DNA from: Atrichornis clamosus
Lineage: Eukaryota > Chordata > Aves > Passeriformes > Menuridae
Direction of reading: 5' to 3'
NCBI GenBank assembly: GCA_013400975.1
Contig: WBMZ01011376.1
Location: 106,265 to 170,264, forward strand
DNA length: 64,000 nucleotides
Shown in pieces: positions 1-10,600 of the stretch (positions are counted from its first letter, which is position 1; every line of letters starts with the position of its first letter). Both the position numbers and the translations under genes were made by a program. The notes under the pieces are model-generated. The model was given only the letters and a program-made list of their open reading frames with translations. It made no database searches and was not told the DNA's origin.

Positions 1-2479
1 AAGTAGAGTGTTCCTGATATAAGCTAACAGCAAGGTTTGAGGTGAAGCAAACTGGCAATATGGGTCCTGGTCACTGCATGGTACAATTCACAATCCTCAG
101 TGAACAATGCAGCCACAAACTTGTGAGAGTAATGAGACAGTAGTCAGTGTGTCATGAAGTTTTTGCGTTCTTCTATACCAGGTTATGGGTTTGGGGTTTC
201 GAGGGTGAAATGAAAAAATTTCCATAGGAAATAGCAATGTAGTTCAAGATAAATCTTATATTAATCATAATTTATGGTGTTAGATTACCTTTGTCATAGC
301 TCCTCTGAGGAGCACCTTTCCACTGTTCTATTTCTTTAAAACTCCTATAATGCAGATAAAGTCAAACATATGCAGCGATGATTTAACTGAGATGCTACGC
401 TGTGTCTACAATGGAGTCCTTCTCTGACCTTGCCAAGTTTACAGACTGTGCCAATAACAGAGCTGGGATTTGAAAACTGACTGATTAAAATTTTGCTCAC
501 TAGGATAAAACACTTGAAATGAATCATCTAATTTTCCAGCATGTCCTCAGGTTGCTGAAGGCACAATAAATTACGTTCGTATAATAGCAAACAACTATAA
601 AAAATTAGAGTTAATATATTTCATATATATTGTAATACTATGTCCTATTTTTAAAACTCTCAATTGCCTTAAATTTTGATGTTCACAGAGAATGAAATAC
701 ATGACCACTATTTTTCAGAGTGAAATTTCAGAAACATCACCCTGATCCAAAATACATAGAACTCCACTGAAGTCTTTCTTCTGACTCAGTAGGCCCCAGA
801 AAAACCCATATCTGCACATTTCTGATTAACATCAAATGCTGTGCCTGGTGTCTCCACAAAGAACAGACTTGCAGAAATGCTGAATGTTCTGAGTATAACC
901 TTGCACTCCAGTGAAATGAGTAGAATATAAATAGAAAACAGCAACAAGCAGTTACAGTGCGAAGTAATCAGCAGAGGTAGTAATGGAATTAATGGCTGCC
1001 AAAACGTTGTACACCATGGCAAAACCCCATGCATATATGGCATTCTTGCAAGGGGTTCCAAAGGGCCAAAGTTTACCCAAGGAGGCAAATCTCTCGAGTT
1101 TTGTTCCTTGTGGAGAGATGTAGGCTCCTCCAGAGTGAGACTAAGAGCATCCTCTTCCAATTCCCTTCTCAAGGAACCACGTAATTAGCACTGTGGTCTA
1201 GGTAAAGATTCTTAAAATTTGAATTACATTATTTTACATTACTAAAAATATTATTTTTCATTGTACCTGTTTTTACTGCATCTGTTACAGTAGTTCCCAA
1301 AAGTTTCAGAGAAAATTATGGTGGATGCTTTATAAAGATATCAAAAAACCCCAGTTTTTCTCCTCACACTTGTCTTCTTTTTCAGTTCATCTGATGCCGT
1401 GAGCAACTCCCACAATTACTGAAAGGTACAGGAGTTACATTTTGCACTCTGTGCATTAATTGGATTTGAAAGTACTTGAACACATATATATGTCAGAATG
1501 CCAGCTATCAGGCAAATTGGGGAAATGCCAAACCTAAAACAAAACTGTAAAAATGAAAGCATTGCAGCCATTCTCAGCATGCTCAAAATTTATTATAGGC
1601 TTTTGAACTGGATTTGAAAACATATGGACACTCCTAAAAGGAGCATCATAATTTTTTAACTCCTGAAAGGCAGCCTGCACTCTCCAGAATATCATACCAT
1701 TCTGCTGCACTTGGAAACCTGGTGCCTACGAGGTAACACAGATTTCTGTCCTATGAAATACTGATATTAGATTTTTTTAACATTGTAAATTGCATTACCA
1801 TAACAAGGACTCAATATATTCCCCAAAATAACACAAAGTTATTTGCAAGTTAAAACTGTCCTTCTGCTGGGCTACAGCTGAAAATATTTCATTTTTCATA
1901 CTACAAATATTTGCCTTCAATTTTAAAAAATGACAGCCATTGTAAACACACAAAAAATGACAAGTTTAATCCTAAACAGCCATTTATCTCAGTAGTAATA
2001 AGGTACAAACCGATTACATTTTAAAAATGCATTAGAAAAATCAAAAAACAACACTCCTTCATTGATTTTGCTATATATAAGCTTTAATGTTTCATAAATG
2101 ACTGCACAGGTGACAAAAGAAGTTTCTCCAAAAAATAACCAAAGGTAAACCATAATCTCTCTGAAGTAAATCTCTAATATTCATGTAAATTAATAAATTT
2201 ATAGACCAGTGATGAGATCCTAGTGCATTTTAAAGAATATTTCTTTACACCTTTGCAGCCCTGAATAAGAGGTTTGCTCTAACAATAGTAAAATATGTTA
2301 CAATTAAAGAAAAAATATGCAGTTAAAAAAAGGAATTAAATCCATGTGATCCCATTTTTTTTCCTAAACTAAAGGAAAAAAATATTAACAGAAGCTAAGA
2401 CTTTGGTATGACGCTGAACAGTTACGTGGAAGATGTTTCCTGTTCACTTGGGGTGCATTCACTTTACATTCTCCCTACT
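1..2479. other. Unique non-coding DNA
   Basis: A+T-rich sequence, almost without CpG, and with no frame that reads like a conserved protein. The only repeat-like trace is at 740-798: a 'cctgatcc' start, an 'actccactgaagtc' core and a 'ggcccc' end. This resembles an old amniote repeat built around a CATTGAAGTCAATG-type palindrome. The family is recalled, not searched. The minus-strand open frames over 786-1172 are discussed among the findings and are not called as a gene. Confidence 0.6.
740..798. repeat. Possible trace of an ancient amniote interspersed repeat
   Basis: The segment opens with 'ccctgatcc', has 'actccactgaagtc' in the middle and ends 'caguaggcccc'-like (written in DNA as cagtaggcccc). 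I recall this arrangement from a short, partly palindromic repeat scattered through turtle, crocodile and bird genomes. The match is short and eroded, so it could be chance. No family name is assigned. Confidence 0.28.
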
Positions 2480-2552
2480 CAGGAAAACACTTAAGCACAT
2501 GCTTGACTTTAAACACATGCTTCAGGCCCAGTGAAGCAAACGGGATTTAATC
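2480..2552. repeat. Trace of an ancient amniote repeat with a CACATGCTT motif
   Basis: The segment holds 'cacttaagcacatgcttgac' followed by 'tttaaacacatgcttcaggc' and then 'cccagtgaagcaaacggg'. The run of AAGCACATGCTTAA-like motifs next to a 'ccagtgaag' core matches my memory of a widespread old reptile/bird repeat (CACTTAAGCATGTGCTTAA type next to CCCATTGAAGTC). The duplicated 'cacatgctt' within 30 bases is visible directly. The family name is unknown to me, and a profile search would settle it. Confidence 0.42.
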
Positions 2553-2640
2553 ACATTCCAAATAACGATGGATATAAAGCCAAAAGATATTAACATGAAC
2601 GGTTGTTGGATTCGGGCTTAGCATTTTTCAAGTCTTAAAT

Positions 2641-2701
2641 ATACACATACAGACATGTACATACACATATACATACACCCACACACAGACACACACACAG
2701 G
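2641..2701. repeat. Imperfect (CA)n/(TACA)n microsatellite
   Basis: A stretch of alternating 'ataca', 'acaca' and 'cacaca' units (for example 'acacacagacacacacacag' near its right end), with interruptions. Impure, so probably old and fairly stable. No gene is linked to it. Confidence 0.85.
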
Positions 2702-2853
2702 AAGATCTGTCTCCAAACTAAGCCAAAACATGCAAAACCAGAATTTAAAAGACAATTTTCTAAGATACCAGAATTAAACTGAAAACAGAGACTTTTAAAT
2801 ACAGGCCGTTCCATCGTACTGGCTCCTTAAATCACAAGTTTATTTACTCTAAA

Positions 2854-2969
2854 ATAAACATTTATGAAAGTCTGGGCATCTCCTAGCTGGAATCTTCCTT
2901 CCATACTCTCATAAACATTTATGAAAGTCTGGGCATCTCCTAGCTGGAATCTTCCTTCCATACTCTCAT
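2854..2969. repeat. Perfect 57-bp tandem duplication, two copies
   Basis: Copy one is 2854-2910 and copy two is 2911-2967. They are identical at every base, and the identity runs two bases further. Each begins 'ataaacatttatgaaag' and ends 'ccttccatactctc'. The surrounding DNA is unique and shows no microsatellite or transposon that would explain it. Perfect identity in non-coding DNA points to a recent event, a length polymorphism or an assembly duplication. No function is visible. Confidence 0.95.
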
Positions 2970-3520
2970 GCCCCAGGTTTTGATCTCACAAAAAAAAAAT
3001 GGTTTGCCTCTAACAAAAATCCAGTTTACACAGTTTTTTTCTCTCATGCTTTGATTCCAGGAACAAGAATCAATTCCTCTCCTAAAGAGATGAGTCTCCT
3101 GATAAGAGATTCATGTTGGCAAAAGCACGGAATTTACATCACAGATCACTTTATGGGTTTTTTAAAATGAGATACAGAAGAAAAAATAAGTAATCTAATC
3201 TTTATAACTAGATTATTATAATTAAGTATTCAATCATTTGTTTGGTTAATCATTAATCATTATTTTGTTGATAAATAAAATGAAGATTTCCTCTCATTTT
3301 ATCTCACAAATGAAGAAAAGATGTATTTTCAGAAGGAATTGCTGAAAAGGGGGTTGGGTGAAGCTTCATTGAAAATAAGGTGCACATGAACCTCCTTTAT
3401 TTGGAGTACATTTAACATGCAGCTAACCTCTTTAAAAGCCTGATAATAACTGGAGCCCTAAGACTTTTCCCCCTAAAACACAGCACTTGGACAAATCTGC
3501 CCAGTAGTAAGACTGTGTGT

Positions 3521-3548
3521 TTGAGGAGGTTTTAATGAACCTCCTCAA
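3521..3548. repeat. Perfect 11-bp inverted repeat, 6-nt loop
   Basis: The left arm is 'ttgaggaggtt' (3521-3531), the loop is 'ttaatg' and the right arm is 'aacctcctcaa' (3538-3548). Every position pairs. It is too short to be a typical microRNA precursor, and no U tract follows that would suggest a polymerase III end. It may be a chance palindrome or a decayed element terminus. Confidence 0.9.
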
Positions 3549-3621
3549 GTTATCACTTGATGAAGATCCACAGATGTGTAGAGAGAGGCAGTCCAACAGG
3601 CAGAAGAGTCAGGGGAACTGC

Positions 3622-3663
3622 AAGAGAAATACTTATCATCTGAAGAGAAATGCTTACCATCTG
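3622..3663. repeat. 21-bp direct repeat, two copies
   Basis: Two adjacent 21-base units of the type 'aagagaaatRcttaYcatctg' that differ at two positions (a/g and t/c). This is an older local slippage duplication with no evident function. Confidence 0.85.
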
Positions 3664-6600
3664 ACTATCAGATAGTCTCTGCTGTTTGGAAGTCAGAACA
3701 AAACACAGGAAATACACTGCTATCTCTTTTGCTCCTGTGATGCTTGAGGAAACAGTTTGCTACATCTTCAGCAAACAAGAAAAGTGGCGTATAAGAAATA
3801 CGTCTCAATATGACCGATTCCTCCCCATGAAAGGAAAGAGAAATGGCATGCCAAAAAGTGTACAAAGAAACTACAAAAGCCCACAAAGCTCCACAAAACA
3901 AAATGAAACAAAACGAAAAGCTAAATACTTTCTAATTGTTTGAAAAACTCACAGCTGATTAGAAGAACCTGCTTTAACCAAAGTCTTATAAAAATAAGGG
4001 GGGAAAGTTCTGTGCCTTGATGTTCTGTAACAGGTTGGTCTAATGGTTTCCTGCACAACTAAATCAGGATATATATATCTCCACAGCCATAAGGAACCCT
4101 CTTCAACCAAAGCATATCATGGGGGCCGATGGAAGCTCCATGTAGAGAAACACCTACATGAAGCCTACAGAGTCTCAGGGTCTGACTCAGCACACGTAAA
4201 CTGACTGCAGCCATGCCAGGACTACACACAAGAGATTTTTATTCTTACCTGTGGCAGAAGACCCCCATCTCCAAGAAACATGATGTTCAGGATTCTGTCT
4301 AAAAGCCCTTTCTACCCTGTTGTTTGCAAGAGAGAGCAGTAGGGTACCTGTAGTGCTCTAACAGCCTGAGAATGAAATGCATCGAAAGTAATGCGATAAA
4401 GTCTGTCTGATTTCCTTCCCATGTTTCCACAAAACCAAAAGATGAACTTGTCCCACTAATCTCCCTCTATCTGGAGCACAGATGAAAAGCTGATCCTGGA
4501 ATCTATACTAATTTCAGTAAGCTCTGCAACAGGGTGACTTACATTTTCAACATCATACAAACTGAAGTGAATCATTCCTCTTATTTGCAAAGCTGCTAAC
4601 TTCCAAGGGTGGCTTAGAAAAGATGTAAGGAAAACATAGCTGAAAGGCATCCAAAGCACATTCTGCACCATGGAAAAGATACAAAAATGCCCAAGCTGGT
4701 AAATTCATATATCACATAAACAACAATAATTTCCAAGCCTGGATTCAGCAGCTGTGAAATTCTCAGTGCTGCAAAAACAGCCATGTTTCCCTAAGGACTG
4801 AGGTGAAGATGGCTCCTGGGGATATGGGAGACTTTTCTCCTTGCTTTTAACATGTTTGATAGCTCCTAATACACAGGAGTTATAAAACTTAAAATTGTAA
4901 TCGGTGGTTTTTTTAAGATCAACATTAGAAAACCTTCTTTTGGCAGAAAGAGAGGGTTGGACTTGAGAAAGGCACAAGAATTTAGACGAAAGAAAACATT
5001 TCAAAAACCAATTAAAAATCTGTCTACACAGCTATAACATTCATATTAATGACTAGAATTTTTGGATCCATAACAAAAAGGTGTTGGAATTTTAGGTGAT
5101 GTTTTGATGACTGGATTTTCCATTTCTGTCAGATATTGCATCTGATTTGCTGTTTGATTTGATAATGGCTTTGCTTTATTCTTTATGCTAGCATAAGTTA
5201 AAGAACAGCAGTTTTTAAAAATAATTTTCTTGAATATGTTCATATTATTCAATAACACTAGTCATTATCCCAACATTTAATTTTATTGATATAATTTTTA
5301 TTCACTTAATCCCTTTTATAATAGTGTTATCTAAGTGTCTTTTTTTTTTCATACAAACATGTGATTTCAGTATTAGACAGCTCAGATTTTTACCTAAATT
5401 TTTCATTTGCCACTTGTATCTCAAATATTACTTACCTGGACCAGCAGAGAAGCTGGACATACAGCCCACAGACAGCTTGGATATACAAACTGACAAGCAT
5501 TAAGACTCCAAGTGCCCAAAGGAACTTTTCCACCTGGAGAAGCAGCTATCAATTGTCTCTTTGCCAGAAAGAAAAATATATATACTTTTCCCCAGCATAG
5601 TATTTTACTACCCGTCCAACAAAAAACCATACTATTCTTTATTTCAGATTGCTTTTTTTTCCCCCAGATTACCCTATGGAGGATGATTACCACATGAATT
5701 CAAAATATTTTATTGCAATGTATATAAACATGCTTCAAAGACTTTCAATATTACTGAAATAAAATGTTTCCATGAATCTTTTCAATATTCCCTGAATGAA
5801 AGTTTCTTGAATCTGTTTGTCAAGCCTCTAGGTTTTATTTTGATTCAGGATCCACAGACAGAAATTATGAATTTTGACCAGCTTAAAAATAACTAAATAT
5901 TGTTTCTTATCATTAAATATTACCATCACAACTTCATGTCTTTAGAGATTACAGGAGGAAAGTACTAGAAACTGTATAAATACTATTTTACTTTTTCTAA
6001 GTTACCCACCTACAGAAAAAAACCTCAGCTTATCAAGAACATTTTTTTTCCTCAAAGCAGATTTTTCAAGCTGTTTGGCATTTTAAGTTTTAATTTAACC
6101 TCAAAACAGTAAGGTCAAAGGAAAGTATTTAGAATGGCTCAGAAGCTATCCCTAATCAACATTACTATGTTTTTGCAGTGGTTTATGACATTTCATTTAC
6201 ATTGTTTTCATTTCAACTCCAGTACTCTTAGTGCACACTTCAGATATGAAGAGGTAATACTTACCCAAGCACTTGGGTGCATTTAAAAAATAACAAAAAA
6301 AAACCCAAACAACAACAGCAAGATCTCTTATTTCTGATGATACCCGTGCAAAAGGAGATTTCCTTTGCTTTCCATGCAGATTTATTGGGATCTGCTACCA
6401 GTTATCCTTGACTGGTGACCTTGAGCAAAATTTCACTAGTATTGCCTCCCCTCTCACTTGCCCCAGTTTGGAAACAACAGACTGTAGTGGCCTTTTCAAC
6501 TCTTTTAGCTGTATTTCGGTAACAGCAGGAAACATGAAATATTTGAGCTCTGTTAGGATGAAAAGTGAAACATATTGTGCATGCCTTGAAAATTGGATGC

Positions 6601-7334
6601 CCAGTGTCTACTAGTTGAACTGCTGTAAGGATAATCAGGGAACTTGCACCCAGAATCTCTTAATTACATGGATAATTCCTGTGTTTGTTAGGCACAGCAG
6701 ATTACTGAGAGAGAGAGAAATAGAAAGTGCTCATACTGCTGGGAAGGAAAATAATTCAACAACAGCATTTTATTTAACTCAACGTCCCTAAAGTGTTTTA
6801 AATGAAGCCAGTCATTAAGATCTTATAATTAAAGCCTTGCACAATTATAAAATAATTAGGGGCTGATCTTGTAACGTTTTCTCTCTGGAAAGCACACACA
6901 ACAGATTCCCTAGGAATACTTGTACACACTGCACAGCCATGGCTGGGATTGAAGTATCTAAACCAGATTTAAACAAACCAGCCTGAGTGCTGGGCAGCAG
7001 TAACAAAGCAAAGCTCAGGAAAGAACATGTTTTTGTAGTCCATACTGCACTCTGTCACAGCAGCTGCTCTGCCAGCAGAAGCCAGAATAGGGCATTTAAA
7101 AGTGCACTGTGGTTCTACATCACTCTGTTCAGGATATGCTACTGTAATAATTTTAAGCCTCTAATTTTCCCGACTGCCTAAGGATGCCAGATACCAGCTC
7201 CCGCATTATTAAAAAAAACAAAAGTATTTTAATAAGAAGACCTATGTCCAACTAATCCTTAGGGCTTTACTTACAAAAGCCAAATCAGAATTAAGGAAGT
7301 GTAATTGAATTACATTTCCAAGCAGCTTTTCTTA

Positions 7335-7339
7335 GCTGC
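7335..7339. repeat. Left target-site duplication of the provirus (gctgc)
   Basis: The five bases just before the LTR start (tgtactggg) are 'gctgc'. The five bases just after the 3' LTR end are 'gctac' (8490-8494). One mismatch between 5-bp flanks fits an old retroviral insertion. With only five bases, chance cannot be excluded. Confidence 0.5.
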
Positions 7340-7920
7340 TGTACTGGGTTTGGCTGGGGTAGAGTTAATTTCCTTCACAGTGGTCAGTGCAGGGCTGTGT
7401 TTTGGATTGTTTCTGGAAACAGCGTTGATAATATAGGTGTGTTTTCTTACTGCTGAACAGGGCTCACACAGTTCCAAGGCCTTTTCTGCTTCTCACCCCA
7501 CCCCAGCAGCGAGCGGGCTGGGGGTGCACAAGGAGTTGAGAGGGGACACAGCTGGGGCAGCTGACCCTGGCTGACCCAGGATATCCCATAGCATATGGTG
7601 CTGTGCTCAGCATATGAAGCCAGGGGAAGAAGAAGGAAGGTGGGGGATGTTTGAAGTGATGGTGTTTGTCTTCCCAAGTAGCCATCAAGCATGATGGGGC
7701 CCTGCTCTCCTGGAGGTGGAGGTGCCTGCCCATGGGAAGTGGTGAATGAATTCCTTGTTTTGCTTTGCTTCTGTGTGTAGCTTTAGCTTTACCTAAGGAA
7801 CTGTCTTTAAAACCATGAGTTTTCTCACTGCTACTCTTTAGATTCTCTCTCTCATCCTGTGGTGGGGAGTGAGCAAGCACCTACGTGGTATGGAGTTGCT
7901 GACTGGATTAAACCAGGACA
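7340..7920 (+). mobile_element. 5' long terminal repeat of an avian endogenous retrovirus
   Basis: The segment begins TG ('tgtactgggtttggctgg') and ends CA ('aaaccaggaca'). A tRNA primer-binding-site-like sequence follows eight bases downstream, which is the expected LTR/PBS layout. The order of blocks matches an LTR I remember as common in bird genomes: 'agagttaatttccttcacag', 'ggcttttctgcttctca'-like, 'gggggtgcacaaggag', 'cagcatatgaagc' and 'gttttctcactgctactc'. The region where that LTR has a TATA-like box reads 'catatgaag' here, and the presumed polyadenylation area is also altered, so promoter activity is doubtful. CpG sites have largely decayed to TG/CA, as expected for an old methylated insert. 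At about 580 bp it is close to full length. The family assignment (class II versus ERVL-like) is uncertain. Confidence 0.88.
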
Positions 7921-7928
7921 GTCCATTT

Positions 7929-7946
7929 TGGTGCCCAGTGTGGGGC
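7929..7946 (+). other. Degenerate retroviral primer-binding site
   Basis: The sequence 'tggtgcccagtgtggggc' lies eight bases after the LTR end. It differs only slightly from the lysine-tRNA-type primer-binding site known from betaretrovirus-like elements, mainly by C-to-T and A/G changes at former CpG positions. Its position directly after the LTR is the strongest support that 7340-7920 is a true 5' LTR. Confidence 0.75.
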
Positions 7947-8407
7947 TTGATGGGTTTGAGATAGTTACAGATTTCATTGGAACATGCAAAATCAAATTTA
8001 TTGCTGTTCAGGTGTTGATGGCCAGGCTCCTGTGCTTGCCATGGGACTTGCTGTAGCCATGGGGAAAGCTCATAGATAAGACTGTCCTTGGAGCAGGTAC
8101 AACCCTAAGGTGGTGCAGTCTGTGGCTATGTCCGAGCCAAAGCAGGGGAAAAAGGAAGAGTTCATTGCAATCCTATCTGGTCCAAAGGGACCACGGAGAT
8201 TGTAATATATTTATCTTTAAACTGCTGCAAACCGTGACTTGAGTCGCATGTTATAGGATTTACTACAGCAGGAACCACTCAAACCAGTGGAGTAAAGGTG
8301 CTACAAGAAGCAGTGCAAGCACAGCAGTGACACAACCTGAGGTGGCTTTGGTGCCCAGTAACTCCACAGAACACACCATCTCTCCTGTCCTGAGTGACCA
8401 CCAGACT
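7947..8407 (+). mobile_element. Residual internal (leader) region of the provirus
   Basis: Between the primer-binding site and the 3' LTR remnant lie only about 460 bp, whereas an intact provirus holds several kilobases. No gag, protease, polymerase or envelope frame can be read, and the frame over 7859-8056 crosses the LTR boundary and is incidental. The first part ('gggtttgagatagttacaga' and following) matches my memory of the leader downstream of this LTR type. The later part is unassigned. Its 13-bp 'tttggtgcccagt' (8347-8359) repeats one at the primer-binding site (7927-7939). A large internal deletion, reaching into the 3' LTR, is inferred. Confidence 0.6.
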
Positions 8408-8489
8408 CAGTTTTACGCCTCTGACTCTGTCACTCGTTCTGTTGTGGGGAGGGAGCAAGTGGCTGCATGGCTGGGGTTAAATCACAACA
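8408..8489 (+). mobile_element. Truncated 3' LTR, terminal 82 bp
   Basis: This segment aligns with the end of the 5' LTR (7817-7920). It shares 'agtttt', the 'tgtggggag' block, 'gagcaag' and a final 'gggttaa...acaaca' terminus, with short gaps and several substitutions. It ends CA and is followed by 'gctac', the likely right target-site copy. The upstream part of this LTR is missing, so the deletion breakpoint lies near 8408. The divergence between the two LTR ends indicates an old insertion. Confidence 0.75.
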
Positions 8490-8494
8490 GCTAC
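8490..8494. repeat. Right target-site duplication of the provirus (gctac)
   Basis: Five bases directly after the terminal CA of the 3' LTR remnant. They match the left flank 'gctgc' at four of five positions. Confidence 0.5.
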
Positions 8495-10524
8495 AGTGAA
8501 TGACAAGACCAGAAAGAAAAGTTTCTTTTCCTCCATTTCTCTTGGATTCTAGCAGACTTGCTTTGAAAAAACGGAATTAAAAAAAAAAAAATCAATGTCT
8601 ATATACATCTAGCTGGATGTCAGGTATCATTTTAAAAGCTTCACTGGGCATTCAAAGCATAATCATACTTCAAATGATGTCCTTATTTTACACCACAGAA
8701 ATGGCTGCATGAAAATGTAGTAACAGCCTGAGAAATAAAACTCATGGTCCCCTTGAAATGCTTTGGGAATCATCATTCTTGCATACAGATTTCACACAAT
8801 GATGTTAGACTGCAATTTTATAAGTGAAAACTAAAATATTAGAAAATACAGGTTAACCTCTCAATATCCTTTCTTAAATTATTAAGGATGCCTTACATAA
8901 TGTTAGTAACAAGGTTTGGAAGATATATGATACTGTAAAGAGCTAATTATTGCTCTGAAACAGCCTGTGTGTGATTGTTCCACACACACACCCCTCCCAG
9001 AAGGGACTACCTAACCAGAGATTCAGGCAACTCAAAATGTATGCCAAACAAAACTACTTTTTGCTGCTGAAAGTTTTCCCCAAGATGTGAATAACATTTT
9101 CCATAACCGTGGAAATGACTGAATTAAGTTTGGTAATAAAATAGTTATAGCTACTTTTTATGTATGATTCAACATTTCATTTCCCTGAAATTTTTCTCTG
9201 AAAAATATGGGTTGCATTAATTACATAAAAGGGATGTTCATATTTATTATTCAATGAAATGATTAGCAGTCAAAAAACCCACAATATTTTAAAACACTAG
9301 GGAATATTTAACTCAATGTTTAAAGCATGAAATTTGCTTATTTTAACCTACTTTTCATCCTGGAAAATTATTTATATTATTACAGCTTAATCTTACAGAA
9401 TTTCAATGACATATAAAATATATTGAAAACATTTTGTATAAAGTTTGCTAATTATACAGTGGATATTTTGTAATTAAAATAGCTTAGAACAAATTTTCAT
9501 GCAGTTCTGTACACAGACCAGTTCAACAACCTACCAATCAAAATACTACTGATGAGTTCAGGAACAGAATACTTTTTCATGTTCTTTCCCCAGCAAGAAG
9601 TACTGAGGCAACCCCTTGTGTGTGATGCTCAGCATTTCACTGAGATTTCATTGAGATTCTCAAACCTTTGCTTTCTGGCCTTTTTCGGGTTACTACCTAC
9701 ACACATAAACTTCTCTACCAACATTGGCTGCTCTGTTGTCCCAGCAGCATAAAGCTCTTACAGGAGGTGAAAGCTATGCAGAAAGGCAGTAGAGAGGCAG
9801 CTTTTTTGGTTAATTCTCAGTTAATATGAATCAATACAGCAAAGGCCTGAAACTATGAAAACTCAATGCCTGAATTTGACCCAGATAAAGAGAAAAGAGC
9901 AATAAGATTAATTATTCTTGGTGGACTTCATTGCTGAGAAAAAGCACTGAGTTTTCATGCCCAACTCATCTTGGCATTGTGTACATGTACCATTTTATTC
10001 CTGTAGTAGGTACACAGAGATTCACAATAAAGCTGACAGGTAACACCTGCTTGAATGACACTGCTAAAATCCAACAGTCCAAGAGAAAACAGCCTCTGGT
10101 CGTCGACTGCTAATTGTTGACATTGGACTAGTACCTTCACCTGCTTTTTGGGAAAGGACAAGAGATGAGTCTTGAGTGTAAACAGGATGACACGGGACCC
10201 CATCACACCGTGAGTTGAAGTAAGTTCTGCTTCTGGCTGGCTTCTCCCCCAGTCCCTAGAAAATCAGGACAAGCTGAGATCTGTAGAATTGGAGGCACGT
10301 AGGTGATGGCCCAGATTGAGACAGGGAAGTGAGTTAAATTAAGCATTTCTTCCTCGCAGCAAAGAAGGTTACTTGAAAGGATAGAGACGTGTTAAAGAAA
10401 CTTTACAAGATGTTAAAGGCAAGTAATTAGTTTTGCTTTTTTCTTTATTTGGCTATTTATACAATTGTGTTTACTTAAAAGTGCATCCTTCTGGGAAGAT
10501 GATGAGCTAATATTGGCTGTAATT

Positions 10525-10600
10525 AAGCTGTGCTCCTCTGCCTGATGTAACACCACTGAAGTCAATAAGAAACTTAAAAGCCTCATTTCTGGACCTATTT
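10525..10600. repeat. Possible trace of an ancient amniote repeat
   Basis: The core 'tgatgtaacaccactgaagtc' followed by 'aataagaaac' resembles the GTAACTCCATTGAAGTCAATGG-type motif of an old amniote repeat, with the second half eroded. Weak by itself. Similar traces at 740-798, 28145-28250 and 59800-59850 make chance somewhat less likely. Confidence 0.3.

Larger units (their letters stand above)
2970..7334. other. Unique non-coding DNA with small local structures
   Basis: Mostly A+T-rich single-copy-looking sequence. It contains a homopolymer A run at about 2991-2999, a TAAT-rich block at about 3170-3300, a short hairpin at 3521-3548 and a 21-bp imperfect direct repeat at 3622-3663. Open frames here are short and have no recognisable domain. 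At 6848-6875 'ggggctgatcttgtaac' again recalls the old amniote repeat ends but is too short to call. Confidence 0.6.

Noticed and set aside
7447..7880. Minus-strand open frames of 81 and 138 codons
   Set aside because: They are antisense readings of the LTR, with no start context or known domain.
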